A stretch of 64,000 bases of DNA, taken from positions 186,001 through 250,000 of the forward strand of contig NZ_JAIUGV010000002.1 in the NCBI RefSeq assembly GCF_020164745.1. Direction: 5' to 3'. Below are positions 36,397-45,710 of this stretch, piece by piece (positions within the stretch are counted from its first letter, which is position 1; each line of letters starts with the position of its first letter). The notes beneath the pieces were generated by a model. It saw only the letters and a list, made by a program, of their open reading frames with translations. It did no database searches and was not told where the DNA came from. Made by a program: the position numbers and the translations under genes. This stretch comes from Mesorhizobium sp. ES1-4. Its GTDB lineage: Bacteria; Pseudomonadota; Alphaproteobacteria; Rhizobiales; Rhizobiaceae.

Positions 36397-37329
36397 TCAG
36401 GATCCGATGTGCGGCCCTCTGCCCCGGGCTTGCGCGAGCTCGACCTGCCGCTGGCGCTCCGCGTATCGCTTGCGATCTTCGTTCGAGCGGGCGTCGAAGC
36501 AGTGCGGGCACGAAATCCCGGCGGCGTATTTCGGCGACGTCAGGTCGCTCTCCGCCAGTGGATGGCGGCATGCGCGGCAGAGTTCCGCGTCCCCCTCGGC
36601 AAGGCCGTGCGACACCGAGACCCGCTCATCGAAGACGAAGCACTCGCCTTGCCAGAGGCTGTTCTCCGCCGGAACCACCTCGAGGTATTTGAGGATGCCG
36701 CCCTTGAGGTGGAACACGTCCTCGAAGCCGAGCGACTTCACATAGGCGGTCGCTTTCTCGCAGCGAATGCCGCCGGTGCAGAACATCGCCACCTTGCGGC
36801 CTTCGAGATCCGCCCGGTGCGCTTCCACCCAGGCCGGGAATTCGCGAAAGCTTGCCGTCGCCGGATCGACGGCGCCCTTGAAGGTGCCGATCGAGACTTC
36901 ATAGGCGTTGCGCGTGTCGATGACGATCGTGCCGGGTTGCGAGATCAGCGCATTCCAGTCGTCCGGCTCGACATAAGTGCCAGCACTCGTCGCCGGGTCG
37001 ATGGTCTCGACGCCCATGGTGACGATCTCACGCTTCAGCCGCACCTTCATGCGGTGGAACGGCATCGCCGTGGCACTGCTGTACTTGACCTCGAGACCCG
37101 ACAGGCCGTCGATCGCTTCAATGTGCTCGATCAGCGCGGCGATCGCTTCCTCGCCCCCGGCGACGGTGCCGTTGATGCCCTCATGCGCCAGCAGCAGCGT
37201 GCCCTTGATGCCGCGCCCGCAGCAGAAGGCCGCGAGCGGCGCGCGCAACGCCGCGAAAGCGTCGAGCCGGGCAAAACGGTAAAGCGCGGCGACGCGGACT
37301 GGCTGGGAGGGCGCGGACAATGTTGTCAT
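36397..37329 (-). CDS. trhO: tRNA uridine(34) hydroxylase TrhO (rhodanese family)
   Basis: This 310-residue protein matches TrhO (YceA), which uses oxygen to make 5-hydroxyuridine at the tRNA wobble position. The N-terminal acylphosphatase-like part includes [17 protein letters not shown]. The rhodanese domain carries the active Cys184 in [12 protein letters not shown]. Cysteines in [10 protein letters not shown] and [10 protein letters not shown] near the C terminus are typical of the family. It is divergent from the KDPG aldolase gene by about 200 bases. Confidence 0.88.
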   Translation of the reverse strand: MTTLSAPSQPVRVAALYRFARLDAFAALRAPLAAFCCGRGIKGTLLLAHEGINGTVAGGEEAIAALIEHIEAIDGLSGLEVKYSSATAMPFHRMKVRLKREIVTMGVETIDPATSAGTYVEPDDWNALISQPGTIVIDTRNAYEVSIGTFKGAVDPATASFREFPAWVEAHRADLEGRKVAMFCTGGIRCEKATAYVKSLGFEDVFHLKGGILKYLEVVPAENSLWQGECFVFDERVSVSHGLAEGDAELCRACRHPLAESDLTSPKYAAGISCPHCFDARSNEDRKRYAERQRQVELAQARGRGPHIGS

Positions 37330-37532
37330 CGCCAGAGCAACTAGACGCTCGCGGAAGCCGATTCAAGGCGAAAGGGGTTTCGCCCGGCCTGTCATGGCCT
37401 TGTCGGGAAAGAACCCTTAAGCTCGGCGGCGACGCGTGACATCGCGCCGCGACCGCTTCCGTGGACAGGCCAATACCCGTCTGCTAATCGGTTGAAATTC
37501 CCTTCAATGCGGCCCTCGACAAGGTGAGACCG

Positions 37533-38171
37533 ATGCCCAGCAAGACCGAGAAACTCCTGTCGCTTCTCAATGGCCAGCCGGTCATTCCTGTGTTGAAGAT
37601 CGCCAACGTCGCCGATGCGGTGCCGCTGGCCCGTGCTCTGGCGCGCGGCGGCTTGCCGGCGATCGAGATCACGCTCAGGACCGCGGATGCGCTCGAAGCG
37701 ATCCGCCGCGTGGCCGGCGAGGTCGAGGGGGCCATTGTCGGCGCCGGCACCATTCTGGACAGCAGGCAGTTCGACGAGGCAGCCGCTGCGGGTTCTCGCT
37801 TCATCGTCAGCCCCGGCATCACCCGCGAGATTCTGGCCGCCGCCGCCGACAGCGAGGTGCCACTGCTGCCCGGCGCCATCACGCCCGGCGAGATCATGGC
37901 CGCGCGCGAAGCCGGCCTGCGCTTCCTGAAATTCTTCCCGGCCGAACAGTCCGGCGGCATCGCGTCGCTCAAGGCCTTTGCCTCGCCGCTCGCGGACGTC
38001 AAGTTCTGCCCGACCGGCGGCATCACCGGCCGGAACGCGGCCGACTACCTCAGCCTGTCCAATGTCATCTGCGTCGGCGGCTCGTGGGTCGCGCCCGACG
38101 ACATGGTCAAGGCCGGCAAGTGGGACGAGATCGAAACTCTCGCACGCGCTGCCAGCAAACTCGCGAAATAA
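37533..38171 (+). CDS. eda: 2-dehydro-3-deoxy-phosphogluconate aldolase (KDPG aldolase)
   Basis: This 212-residue class I aldolase cleaves KDPG to pyruvate and glyceraldehyde 3-phosphate in the Entner-Doudoroff pathway. E45 and R49 in AIEITLRT, the Schiff-base K133 in LRFLKFFPAE, and the glycine loop of CPTGGIT are all present. The ATG at 37533 lies eight bases after AAGGTGAG; a GTG three codons earlier is possible but lies within the ribosome site. Pathway partners edd and zwf are not in this window. Confidence 0.9.
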   Translation: MPSKTEKLLSLLNGQPVIPVLKIANVADAVPLARALARGGLPAIEITLRTADALEAIRRVAGEVEGAIVGAGTILDSRQFDEAAAAGSRFIVSPGITREILAAAADSEVPLLPGAITPGEIMAAREAGLRFLKFFPAEQSGGIASLKAFASPLADVKFCPTGGITGRNAADYLSLSNVICVGGSWVAPDDMVKAGKWDEIETLARAASKLAK

Positions 38172-38192
38172 CGCCCTTCGGAGGGCATGAAA

Positions 38193-38226
38193 AGACCCGG
38201 CCGACTGGCGTCGACCGGGCCTCTTT
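38193..38226. terminator. Bidirectional terminator between eda and the small secreted protein
   Basis: AGACCCGGCCGA and TCGACCGGGCCT form a GC-rich stem with a CTGGCG loop. CTCTTT follows on the plus strand and TTTT on the minus strand, and both neighbours end here. Confidence 0.65.
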
Positions 38227-38234
38227 GAGAGCGA

Positions 38235-38429
38235 TCACCTACAGACCTTGACCGTCTCCGTCACCTTGTGGTGGTGCCGCCAATGCGTCACCACCTTGGT
38301 GCGGCAGTGCTTCTTCATCATGTGCATATGATCGTGGGTCTTGACGACAACGGTCGCTGCCTGCGTGGGAGCAACGGCCGCCGCGGCGGTTGCAAGTGCA
38401 ATGACCGATGCCAGTAGAATGTTTTTCAT
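38235..38429 (-). CDS. Small secreted His-rich protein
   Basis: This 64-residue protein has a clean signal peptide (MKNILLASVIALATAAAAVA, then TQA) and a mature part of only about 39 residues. The mature part contains a DHMHMMKKH cluster, HWRHHH and two cysteines (KHC and KVC), so it is strongly suited to metal binding. The start at 38429 is chosen because the signal peptide begins there and CGGGGAT stands before it. A longer frame from 38462 has no supporting site. The function is unknown. Confidence 0.7.
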   Translation of the reverse strand: MKNILLASVIALATAAAAVAPTQAATVVVKTHDHMHMMKKHCRTKVVTHWRHHHKVTETVKVCR

Positions 38430-38559
38430 GGATATCCCCGGGTTTGAACGCACGCACACCAACCCTCAAATGAGGGAACCGTTCCGGCTTCACGAGAAGT
38501 TCAGCCGGGCGTGATCCTGCTGCGTCGAGACACCACTTGCAGCGCACCTTGGACAGCAG

Positions 38560-38589
38560 AAAACCGCGCGGGTCGCCCGGCGCGGCTTT
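38560..38589 (-). terminator. Rho-independent terminator of the DUF882 gene
   Basis: On the minus strand CCGCGC, a ten-base loop and GCGCGG are followed by TTTTCTG, 22 bases after the DUF882 stop. Confidence 0.65.
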
Positions 38590-38610
38590 CACGGTACTCG
38601 GGCTTGTTTG

Positions 38611-40545
38611 CTACTTCGTCTGGAAGCGGGCGACCGACAGGAACTTGACGGCATTGCCGGTGAAACGGTTGGCCTCGGCCATCTGGTTGCTGGGCTGGAA
38701 GCCTGCCGTATAGACCTCGCTCGGCGGCGAATGCACAATATTGTAGGCATAACCCGGCGCGGTCGTCGCGCTCGAAACGGTGGCGACGTTCTCGCCGCTG
38801 GTCAGCGCCCAGCGGGCGGCCTGCGGTGCCGCGGCAACCACGACGGCCCTCGGGCCGGGCTTCTGGTCGTGGGCGGTGGCCCTGGCTTCCTTGCGGGTGG
38901 TCTTCACACCGGCGCCGATCGCGGCGGCGGGATCTGTCCCGGCAGGGCGGGCGGCAACGGCCTGGCGCGGTGACGCCGCATCGATACCAGACGGATCGTT
39001 GAAGGCCGAACGCGGTTCTTCGGACAGCGACGCCAGCTGGTATTCGTCGGCGGTGCCGACCTGGGCACTTGCCTCGTCGAGCACGGCCTTGATCGCGTCT
39101 GGCTTGGCTGTGTCGGGCCGCGCAGTCGGCAGCACGGAGAACGCGTCCGTCGCGGTCTTGCCGTGGTCAGCCGTATCGGCAAGCGCCATCAGCACATCCT
39201 TGCTGGGTGGCGGTGCGAGATCGGCCGGCAGCGAGCGCTCGGGGCGCCATGTCGGCAGGGGGATGTTGTTGACGGCAACCTGCGCCGGATCGGCAGCGGC
39301 GGCTTCCGCGATGGCAGCCGGATCGGCGGCCTTGCCGAAAGGCATGTTCGCCGGCGCCTGCGCGGTCGCCACTGGCTGATCGTTGGTGGCCGTCGCATCC
39401 GCCATGGCGAAGGGGACATTCTCAGGTTGCTGTTCGCCGACATCGGCCTTCGGCCGCGGCGCGAAATCGGGCAGTGGGATTTCCTTGGCCGGCAGTGCCG
39501 CGATGATCGTCTCCGGCGTGTTCTTCTCCGGTTCCGGAGCTTGCTCGTCGGCAAGCTGCGGAATGTCGGCGCGCTGGGCGTTCTCGGGGGCCACGATGGC
39601 GATACCAGGCAGGTTGCTGCTCTTGGCGGTCGCGGCCGGCTTCAGACTTCCAGCCCTGGGCGCTGGTGCGGCAGAAGCGGTCTCAACGTCGGCGCTGTCG
39701 TCGGCCTCGTCGGCGCCACCGCCGCCGAACAAGGCGGAGAGGAACCCGCCGGATTTCTTGCCGCTGCCACCAGCGCTGGCCATTTCGATATTCGGTGTGC
39801 CGGAACCCTTGCGCGATTGGTAGGAGGCCAGCGCCTGTTCATAGCCGGGCAACGGCCGGCCGTCGCTCGGCACATGCAGCGTCTTGCCATTGGGGAAAAG
39901 GCTGACCAGCTCCTGGCGGCTGATGCCGGGCCAGTGGCGCACATTGCCGACATCCATGTGGACGAACGGCGAACCGGAAGTCGGGTAATAGCCGACGCCG
40001 CCGCCCTGCATCTTGAGGCCGATATTGCGCAACTTCTTCAGCGGCACGCCGGGAATATAGAAATCCATCGCCTTGCCGAGCATATGCTGGCTCTTCTCGG
40101 CGACACCGCGGCTGCGGCTGCGCAGCATCGAATTGGTCGACGGCGAACGGTAGCCGCAGACGACCTGGATATAGTCGGTGGCGCCGCTTTCCCGATACGC
40201 CTCCCAGACAAGGTCCAGCAGACGCGGGTCCATCTTGGTCGGCTCGTTGCGGCGCCAGTCGCGCAGGATGATGTTGATCTTCCTCAGGCCCTCGGGAACA
40301 TAGCGGCCATTGCGCTTGTAGACGATCTCCGCCTTCTCGTGCGTGTGGAGATGATAGAGCTTCAGCGAACGAACTTCGGCCTTGGCGCCCGTGGCGGCCG
40401 CGGCGACAACACCAAATGCGACGATCACCGCCGCCAACCATCTCGGCCAGACGCTTAAATGATAATGCCGCCCGTTTGTGAGTCGTTCGATTCTGTTCAA
40501 ATCAAAAGGCCTTGCAGGCTGCCGTTTGTCCCCGGATTTGCCCAA
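38611..40545 (-). CDS. Large DUF882 (M15-like peptidase) envelope protein
   Basis: This 644-residue protein has a signal or anchor segment near residues 36-56 (RWLAAVIVAFGVVAAAATGA). A DUF882 domain at about 60-215 follows, with GYRSPSTNSMLRSRSRGVAE, SQHMLGKAMDF and FVHMDVGNVRHW supplying the Zn-peptidase His and Asp ligands. About 400 residues of low-complexity Pro/Ala/Asp-rich sequence follow. DUF882 proteins are predicted peptidoglycan carboxypeptidases. The start is uncertain: an internal TTG at codon 16 is a rival. A CtrA-like box lies 37-56 bases upstream, so cell-cycle control of wall remodelling is plausible. Confidence 0.82.
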   Translation of the reverse strand: MGKSGDKRQPARPFDLNRIERLTNGRHYHLSVWPRWLAAVIVAFGVVAAAATGAKAEVRSLKLYHLHTHEKAEIVYKRNGRYVPEGLRKINIILRDWRRNEPTKMDPRLLDLVWEAYRESGATDYIQVVCGYRSPSTNSMLRSRSRGVAEKSQHMLGKAMDFYIPGVPLKKLRNIGLKMQGGGVGYYPTSGSPFVHMDVGNVRHWPGISRQELVSLFPNGKTLHVPSDGRPLPGYEQALASYQSRKGSGTPNIEMASAGGSGKKSGGFLSALFGGGGADEADDSADVETASAAPAPRAGSLKPAATAKSSNLPGIAIVAPENAQRADIPQLADEQAPEPEKNTPETIIAALPAKEIPLPDFAPRPKADVGEQQPENVPFAMADATATNDQPVATAQAPANMPFGKAADPAAIAEAAAADPAQVAVNNIPLPTWRPERSLPADLAPPPSKDVLMALADTADHGKTATDAFSVLPTARPDTAKPDAIKAVLDEASAQVGTADEYQLASLSEEPRSAFNDPSGIDAASPRQAVAARPAGTDPAAAIGAGVKTTRKEARATAHDQKPGPRAVVVAAAPQAARWALTSGENVATVSSATTAPGYAYNIVHSPPSEVYTAGFQPSNQMAEANRFTGNAVKFLSVARFQTK

Positions 40546-40582
40546 ACGGACGTGTCTTTATCACATCCGAATATCGATCCTA

Positions 40583-40601
40583 ATGGTTAATCATCGCTTA
40601 T
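40583..40601 (-). promoter_or_regulatory. Near-consensus CtrA box upstream of the DUF882 gene
   Basis: The minus strand reads ATAA, seven bases, TTAACCAT. The second half-site is perfect and the first differs at one base. It lies 37-56 bases before the annotated start of the DUF882 gene. Confidence 0.6.
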
Positions 40602-40828
40602 TGAAGCCGAAATGCGGTAAGACCATGGCGATATCCCGTCAAAAATTGTCCGCAAGGTTTCTTGGTAAACCGCTGGTTTAGATCAGAATTCCGGCTTTGG
40701 CCGAACACGATCTGTTACCGCCGGCCGCAATGCGTGAACAAGGCCCCGTCGGACGCCGATTCCGACCGCTATGATCCGGGAGAGTCAGGCCACACGATAA
40801 CGAGGGAAGCTGGTCCCGGCCTTACGGT

Positions 40829-42370
40829 TCAGCAAGCAAGTCTCTCGACGCGGCCGGTTTCAGGGTCGATGCCGTATTCCTTGAGCTTGCGGTAAAGCGT
40901 CGAGCGACCGATGCCGAGCCGGCGGGCGACCTCGCTCATCTGGCCGTTATAGTGATCGATGGCGAGCTTGATCATCTCAAGTTCGACGTCGGCCAAGGCA
41001 CGGATATTGCCGCGCTCGTCGAGCGCCCGCAGCGTGCCGAAGCGGGGCTGCGCCTCGTCGAGCTGCTCGCGCGCGGCCGCCGGAGCGGTCTCGTCGGGCA
41101 CGACATCCTCGTCGCGCGGCGCCAGTGGCGGCGCGGCGCCGCCTGCTTCGAACCTGTCATCGGTTTCGAGATTGACGGTGCCTTCCACCTGCGCCCGGAT
41201 CTGCGGGAAATCTTTGGCGGTCAACACATCGCCTTCGCACAGCACCGAGGCACGGAAGACGGCGTTTTCGAGCTGCCGGATGTTCCCAGGCCAGTCATAA
41301 GCCTGCAGCACCGCGAGCGCCGCCGCCGAAATGCCCTTCAGCCGATGGCGCGGGTCGGCCGGCGCCACCTTCTCCATGAAATGCGTGACCAGATGGGGAA
41401 TGTCGTCGCGGCGGTCGCGTAGCGGCGGTACGAAGATCGGGTAGACATTCAGCCGGTAGAACAGATCCTCGCGGAACTTGCCGTCCTTGACCCGCTGCAG
41501 AAGGTTGCGGTGCGTCGCCGAAATCAGCCTTATGTCGACCTTGACGGTCGAGCGGCCGCCGACCGGATCGACCTCGCCCTCCTGGACGGCGCGCAGCAGC
41601 TTGACCTGCACGTCGAGCGGCAGGTCGCCGATCTCGTCCAGGAACAGCGTGCCAGAATGCGCCTCGACAAATTTGCCGGTGTGCTTGTCGGTGGCGCCGG
41701 TGAAGGAGCCTTTCTCGTGGCCGAACAGGATGGATTCCACCAGATTATCGGGGATGGCGCCGCAATTGACGGTGACGAACGGTTTCGAGCGGCGGTCGCC
41801 GCTGCCTTGGATGGCACGCGCAACCAGTTCCTTGCCGACGCCGGATTCGCCCTCGATCAGGATCGGGATGTGGGAGGCAGCCGCTTTCTGGCCGAGGCGT
41901 ATCACCCTGTCCATGGCCGGGCTTTGGGTGATCATGTCCCTGAAGGTCAGCAGCCCGCCGCGTTTGCGTGACGTGCGCTTGACCTCGCCCTCAACCGCCT
42001 CGACCTTGAGCGCATTGGAGATCGCGGCCTGCAGCCTGTCGGGCGAAGCCGGCTTGACGACGAAATCGAAGGCGCCGTGGCGCATCGCCGAAACCACGGT
42101 TTCGATGCCGCCTTGGGCGGTCTGCACGATGACCGGCACGCTGATGTCACGCTCGCGCATCGCCTTCAGAACGCCGATGCCGTCGAGACCGGGCATGACC
42201 AGGTCGAGGATCACCACCGAGACGTCGCGGGCGCCGGGCCCGTCGAGAATTTCGAGGCCGGCAGCACCGCCATCGGCGACGATCGCGGTGTGGCCGAACC
42301 GCGTCACCGCCGCCTCGAGCAGCCGGCGCTGCACGGGATCGTCATCGACTATGAGTATGGAACCTGTCAT
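40829..42370 (-). CDS. Sigma-54-dependent response regulator (NtrC family)
   Basis: This 513-residue protein has a receiver (1-115; acidic pocket D9-D11, phosphoacceptor D56 in VVILDLVMPG, KPAS lysine), an AAA+ sigma-54 activation domain and a C-terminal Fis-type helix-turn-helix (MSEVARRLGIGRSTLYRKLK). The Walker A motif is GESGVGKE, and Walker B is GTLFLDEIGDLP. The sigma-54 contact loop is GSFTGA rather than the usual GAFTGA. Start 42370 puts the receiver at the N terminus, but an upstream ATG 14 codons earlier is possible. No histidine kinase gene is adjacent. Confidence 0.92.
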   Translation of the reverse strand: MTGSILIVDDDPVQRRLLEAAVTRFGHTAIVADGGAAGLEILDGPGARDVSVVILDLVMPGLDGIGVLKAMRERDISVPVIVQTAQGGIETVVSAMRHGAFDFVVKPASPDRLQAAISNALKVEAVEGEVKRTSRKRGGLLTFRDMITQSPAMDRVIRLGQKAAASHIPILIEGESGVGKELVARAIQGSGDRRSKPFVTVNCGAIPDNLVESILFGHEKGSFTGATDKHTGKFVEAHSGTLFLDEIGDLPLDVQVKLLRAVQEGEVDPVGGRSTVKVDIRLISATHRNLLQRVKDGKFREDLFYRLNVYPIFVPPLRDRRDDIPHLVTHFMEKVAPADPRHRLKGISAAALAVLQAYDWPGNIRQLENAVFRASVLCEGDVLTAKDFPQIRAQVEGTVNLETDDRFEAGGAAPPLAPRDEDVVPDETAPAAAREQLDEAQPRFGTLRALDERGNIRALADVELEMIKLAIDHYNGQMSEVARRLGIGRSTLYRKLKEYGIDPETGRVERLAC

Positions 42371-42555
42371 GACTGTCTTGGTCTGCCCGCGCCCGAAATC
42401 CCCATGGATCATCTTGGCACAGGGTTCTAAATAAGGTTTCAAAAAACCCGGTGAACGAATTCCTTAGGATTTGACCGGCTTCTCCATTCCCGTCGATTCT
42501 GGTTCCCTGATTCCGGCCCCTTGATTCAAGGCCGGCCACTTGGCTCAAAAAAGGT

Positions 42556-44400
42556 ATGTCGATGCGCATGATGTTTGATCGGCGGATTGCGGCGCCAGCA
42601 TCCGGTCAGGGTGCGGCCGGGCTTGGCGATCTGCCGGAATGGAATCTCACCGACCTTTATGCCGGCATGGACGCGCCGGAATTGAAGCGCGACATTGCCA
42701 AGGCCGCCGCCGACGCCATCGCCTTCGAAGCCCGCTGGAAAGGCACGCTCGCCACCGAGGCTGGGCGCCGCGGCGCCGGCAGGATGGGCGAGGCGCTGGC
42801 CGCCTATGAGGCGCTCGAGGAACTGATCGGCCGCATCGTCTCCTATGCCGGCCTCGTCTATGCCGGCAACACCGCCGACCCGCAGCGCGCCAAGCTTTAT
42901 GGCGACATCCAGGAGAAGATGACCGACGCCAGCGCGCATCTCCTGTTCTTCGCGCTCGAACTGAACCTTATCGACGACGACGCAATCGAAGGCGCGCTGG
43001 CCAGCGACCCCACCTTCGGGCATTACCGCCCATGGGTGCTCGATCTGCGCATGGACAAGCCTTATCAGCTCGAGGACCGCGTCGAGCAGCTTTTCCACGA
43101 GAAGTCGATCACGGGGCGCGGCGCCTGGAACCGCCTGTTCGACGAGACGATGACCGATCTTCGCTTCGATATCGACGGCGAGGACCTGACGCTGGAGCCG
43201 GCGCTCAACCGCCTGCAGGATGCCGACGGCGAGGTCCGCCGGCGCGCCTCGGAGGCCCTGGCGACGACCTTCCGCAAGAACCTGCGCACCTTTACGCTGA
43301 TCACCAACACGCTTGCCAAGGACAAGGAAATTTCCGACCGCTGGCGCGGCTTCGAGGACATCGCCGATTCACGCCATCTCGCCAACCGCGTCGAGCGCGG
43401 CGTGGTCGATGCGCTCGCCACCGCAGTGCGCGAGGCCTATCCGCGCCTGTCGCACCGCTACTACGTCATGAAGGCGCGCTGGCTCGGCATGGAGGTGATG
43501 AACCACTGGGACCGCAACGCGCCATTACCGGAGACGCCGCAGGCGGTAATCGGCTGGGACGAGGCCAGGAACACGGTGCTGTCGGCCTATCAGCGCTTCT
43601 CGCCCGAGATGGCCGAGATCGCGCGCACCTTCTTCGACCGCAACTGGATCGACGCGCCGGTGCGTCCGGGCAAGTCACCAGGCGCCTTTGCCCACCCGAC
43701 CGTGCCATCGGCTCACCCCTATGTGCTGCTCAACTACATGGGCAAACCGCGCGACGTGATGACGCTGGCGCATGAACTCGGGCACGGCGTGCATCAGGTG
43801 CTGGCCGCTGGCCAGGGCGCGTTGATGGCCTCGACACCGCTGACGCTGGCCGAAACGGCATCCGTTTTCGGCGAGATGCTGACCTTCCGCTCGCTGCTCG
43901 AGCGGACCACCGACCGGCGCGAACGCAAGGCCATGCTCGCCCAGAAGGTCGAGGACATGATCAACACGGTGGTGCGCCAGGTCGCCTTCTACGAGTTCGA
44001 GCGCAAAGTGCATGCCGAGCGCCGCAACGGCGAGTTGACATCCGACAGGCTCGGCGAATTCTGGCTGGAGGTTCAGGCCGAAAGCCTGGGGCCGGCGATC
44101 AAGTTGCGCGAGGGCTACGAGGTGTTCTGGACCTACATCCCTCATTTCATCCACTCCCCCTTCTACGTCTATGCCTATGCGTTCGGCGACTGTCTGGTGA
44201 ACTCGCTCTACGCGGTTTACCAGAATGCCGAGCGCGGCTTTCAGGACAAGTACTTCGAGATGCTGCGTGCCGGCGGCACCAAGCATCATTCGCAGTTGCT
44301 GGCGCCTTTCGGCCTCGACGCCACCGACCCCGCCTTCTGGCAAATCGGGCTCGGCGTGATCGGCGGCCTGATCGACGAACTGGAAACGCTGGACGGTTGA
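42556..44400 (+). CDS. pepF: Oligoendopeptidase F family M3 metallopeptidase
   Basis: This 614-residue cytoplasmic enzyme belongs to the PepF branch of M3 peptidases. The zinc site is HELGH at residues 406-410, followed by a downstream glutamate in the ASVFGEMLTF region that completes it. A helical N-terminal half forms the substrate cleft. It probably trims oligopeptides of 6-17 residues. It is divergent from the sigma-54 regulator by 185 bases. Confidence 0.92.
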   Translation: MSMRMMFDRRIAAPASGQGAAGLGDLPEWNLTDLYAGMDAPELKRDIAKAAADAIAFEARWKGTLATEAGRRGAGRMGEALAAYEALEELIGRIVSYAGLVYAGNTADPQRAKLYGDIQEKMTDASAHLLFFALELNLIDDDAIEGALASDPTFGHYRPWVLDLRMDKPYQLEDRVEQLFHEKSITGRGAWNRLFDETMTDLRFDIDGEDLTLEPALNRLQDADGEVRRRASEALATTFRKNLRTFTLITNTLAKDKEISDRWRGFEDIADSRHLANRVERGVVDALATAVREAYPRLSHRYYVMKARWLGMEVMNHWDRNAPLPETPQAVIGWDEARNTVLSAYQRFSPEMAEIARTFFDRNWIDAPVRPGKSPGAFAHPTVPSAHPYVLLNYMGKPRDVMTLAHELGHGVHQVLAAGQGALMASTPLTLAETASVFGEMLTFRSLLERTTDRRERKAMLAQKVEDMINTVVRQVAFYEFERKVHAERRNGELTSDRLGEFWLEVQAESLGPAIKLREGYEVFWTYIPHFIHSPFYVYAYAFGDCLVNSLYAVYQNAERGFQDKYFEMLRAGGTKHHSQLLAPFGLDATDPAFWQIGLGVIGGLIDELETLDG

Positions 44401-44759
44401 GACGCCTCTCGCCCGGCAAGAACAGTTTAGCCGGAACGCATGTCCTGGCCCGGCTATTACTATCCTAAATATTTGTTCTTGAAGAACTCTCCGGGACGTT
44501 TTCCCATAGCTTTCCGCAAGCTCTATGATAGCCTTCGCTCCAAGCTCAGCCGGAGCCCATGCGGATCGGCGAGGGGAAGTCCCGGCCGACCGTGACGCTC
44601 AGGCGAACGCGACAACGGCCGTTGGCCATGGGCATGCAAAGCCGATCGCCGACTGCTCGAACCGAAGCCGGCTGTTCCGCGAACCCGCGGAACCATCATC
44701 GGGTAATCCTGCGCCGAAGGTCATGACCCAGGGCGGACCGATCTGACTGGAGAGACACA
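44401..44759 (+). other. 359-bp gap upstream of the HhH membrane protein
   Basis: The gap contains a GTTCTTGAAGAAC palindrome (44476-44488) in a locally AT-rich stretch and an eight-bp perfect hairpin at 44674-44693 (GTTCCGCG, AACC, CGCGGAAC). The hairpin has no U-run. I see no gene here. The downstream gene begins after GGAGAG. Confidence 0.5.
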
Positions 44760-45545
44760 ATGGGCACTTTTTTCTACGTGGTCCTGGCGTTCCTGGTAGG
44801 CGTGTTGGTTGGCTGGTTCCTCTGGGGGCGTCTGCGCGGTGAACTCGACAGCCTGCGCGGCGACCTCGACCGCACCCGCGGCGAGCGCGACAGGCTGCGT
44901 GCCGACGGCGACCGCCTGACCGGCGAACTCGATGCATGCGGCAAGACGCGCGCCGACCTCCAGCGCCAGCTGCGCGAGGCGCAGGCTTCCTCGGGGACCG
45001 GCGCGGCTAAGGCCGCCAGTCAGACGCCGGCTGCCGTGATGTCGACGCCGGCTGCCGCCAAATCCGCTCCGGCATCGGCCAAGGCTGCGCCCGCCAAACC
45101 ATCCGCAAAGGCCGCTCCTGCGAGCGCGACCACCGCAAAGTCGGCTGCGCCCAAGCCAGCGGCGGCCAAACCCGCCGCGAACAAACCCGCGGCCGCCGCC
45201 GCTTCGGCGGCCAAGAGTTCGGCCGCGCCCAAACCGGCAACCGCCAAGAAGGCGGCAGTCAAGCCAGCTTCGGGCAAGCCAGCGTCGGCCAAGCCCGACA
45301 ATCTGCGCCGGCTGATCGGCATTGGTCCGGCCAACGAGAAGCTTCTCAAGGGGCAAGGTGTGACCAGCTTCGCCCAGATCGCCGCCTGGACATCAGCCGA
45401 CATCGAGCGGATCGAACACGCCCTGCAATTCGGCGGCCGGGTCGAACGCGAGCGCTGGGTCGAACAGGCCAGGCTGCTGGCCGCCGGCAACGAGGCCGAA
45501 TACGCCAGGCAGTTTCCGACGGCGGGAGGCTCCAGCAACACCTGA
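44760..45545 (+). CDS. Membrane-anchored Ala/Lys-rich protein with helix-hairpin-helix domain
   Basis: This 261-residue protein begins with one transmembrane helix (FFYVVLAFLVGVLVGWFLWG), then a charged coiled coil (RGELDSLRGDLDRTRGERDR), then about 100 residues of Ala/Lys/Pro-rich histone-H1-like sequence. The end is a helix-hairpin-helix-like domain (LRRLIGIGPANEKLLKGQGV, then TSFAQIAAWTSADIERIEHA) of the type annotated as predicted flap-endonuclease-like. This combination suggests a membrane-linked DNA contact, but no catalytic residues are obvious. Its function is not known. Confidence 0.75.
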   Translation: MGTFFYVVLAFLVGVLVGWFLWGRLRGELDSLRGDLDRTRGERDRLRADGDRLTGELDACGKTRADLQRQLREAQASSGTGAAKAASQTPAAVMSTPAAAKSAPASAKAAPAKPSAKAAPASATTAKSAAPKPAAAKPAANKPAAAAASAAKSSAAPKPATAKKAAVKPASGKPASAKPDNLRRLIGIGPANEKLLKGQGVTSFAQIAAWTSADIERIEHALQFGGRVERERWVEQARLLAAGNEAEYARQFPTAGGSSNT

Positions 45546-45561
45546 GCTGCCGAGGAATCAC

Positions 45562-45594
45562 AACCGGCGGCGCCATGCGCCGCCGGTTTGTTTT
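45562..45594 (+). terminator. Rho-independent terminator
   Basis: ACCGGCGGCGC, loop CAT, GCGCCGCCGGT, followed by TTGTTTT, lies 17 bases after the HhH gene stop. Confidence 0.85.
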
Positions 45595-45710
45595 GCCGGC
45601 AAGGGTCGAACCCCCTGGGTCGGCTTTGAGGGACAGTGTGCCGTTCCCTCGATTGCGCGCCGCCGGCCCCCCATGTAGAGCCATTGTCGGCCTCATCGAT
45701 CCCGGTTCCC

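Noticed and set aside
39163..40458. Plus-strand frame across the DUF882 gene
   Set aside because: It arises from the repetitive Pro/Ala-coding sequence of the minus-strand gene.
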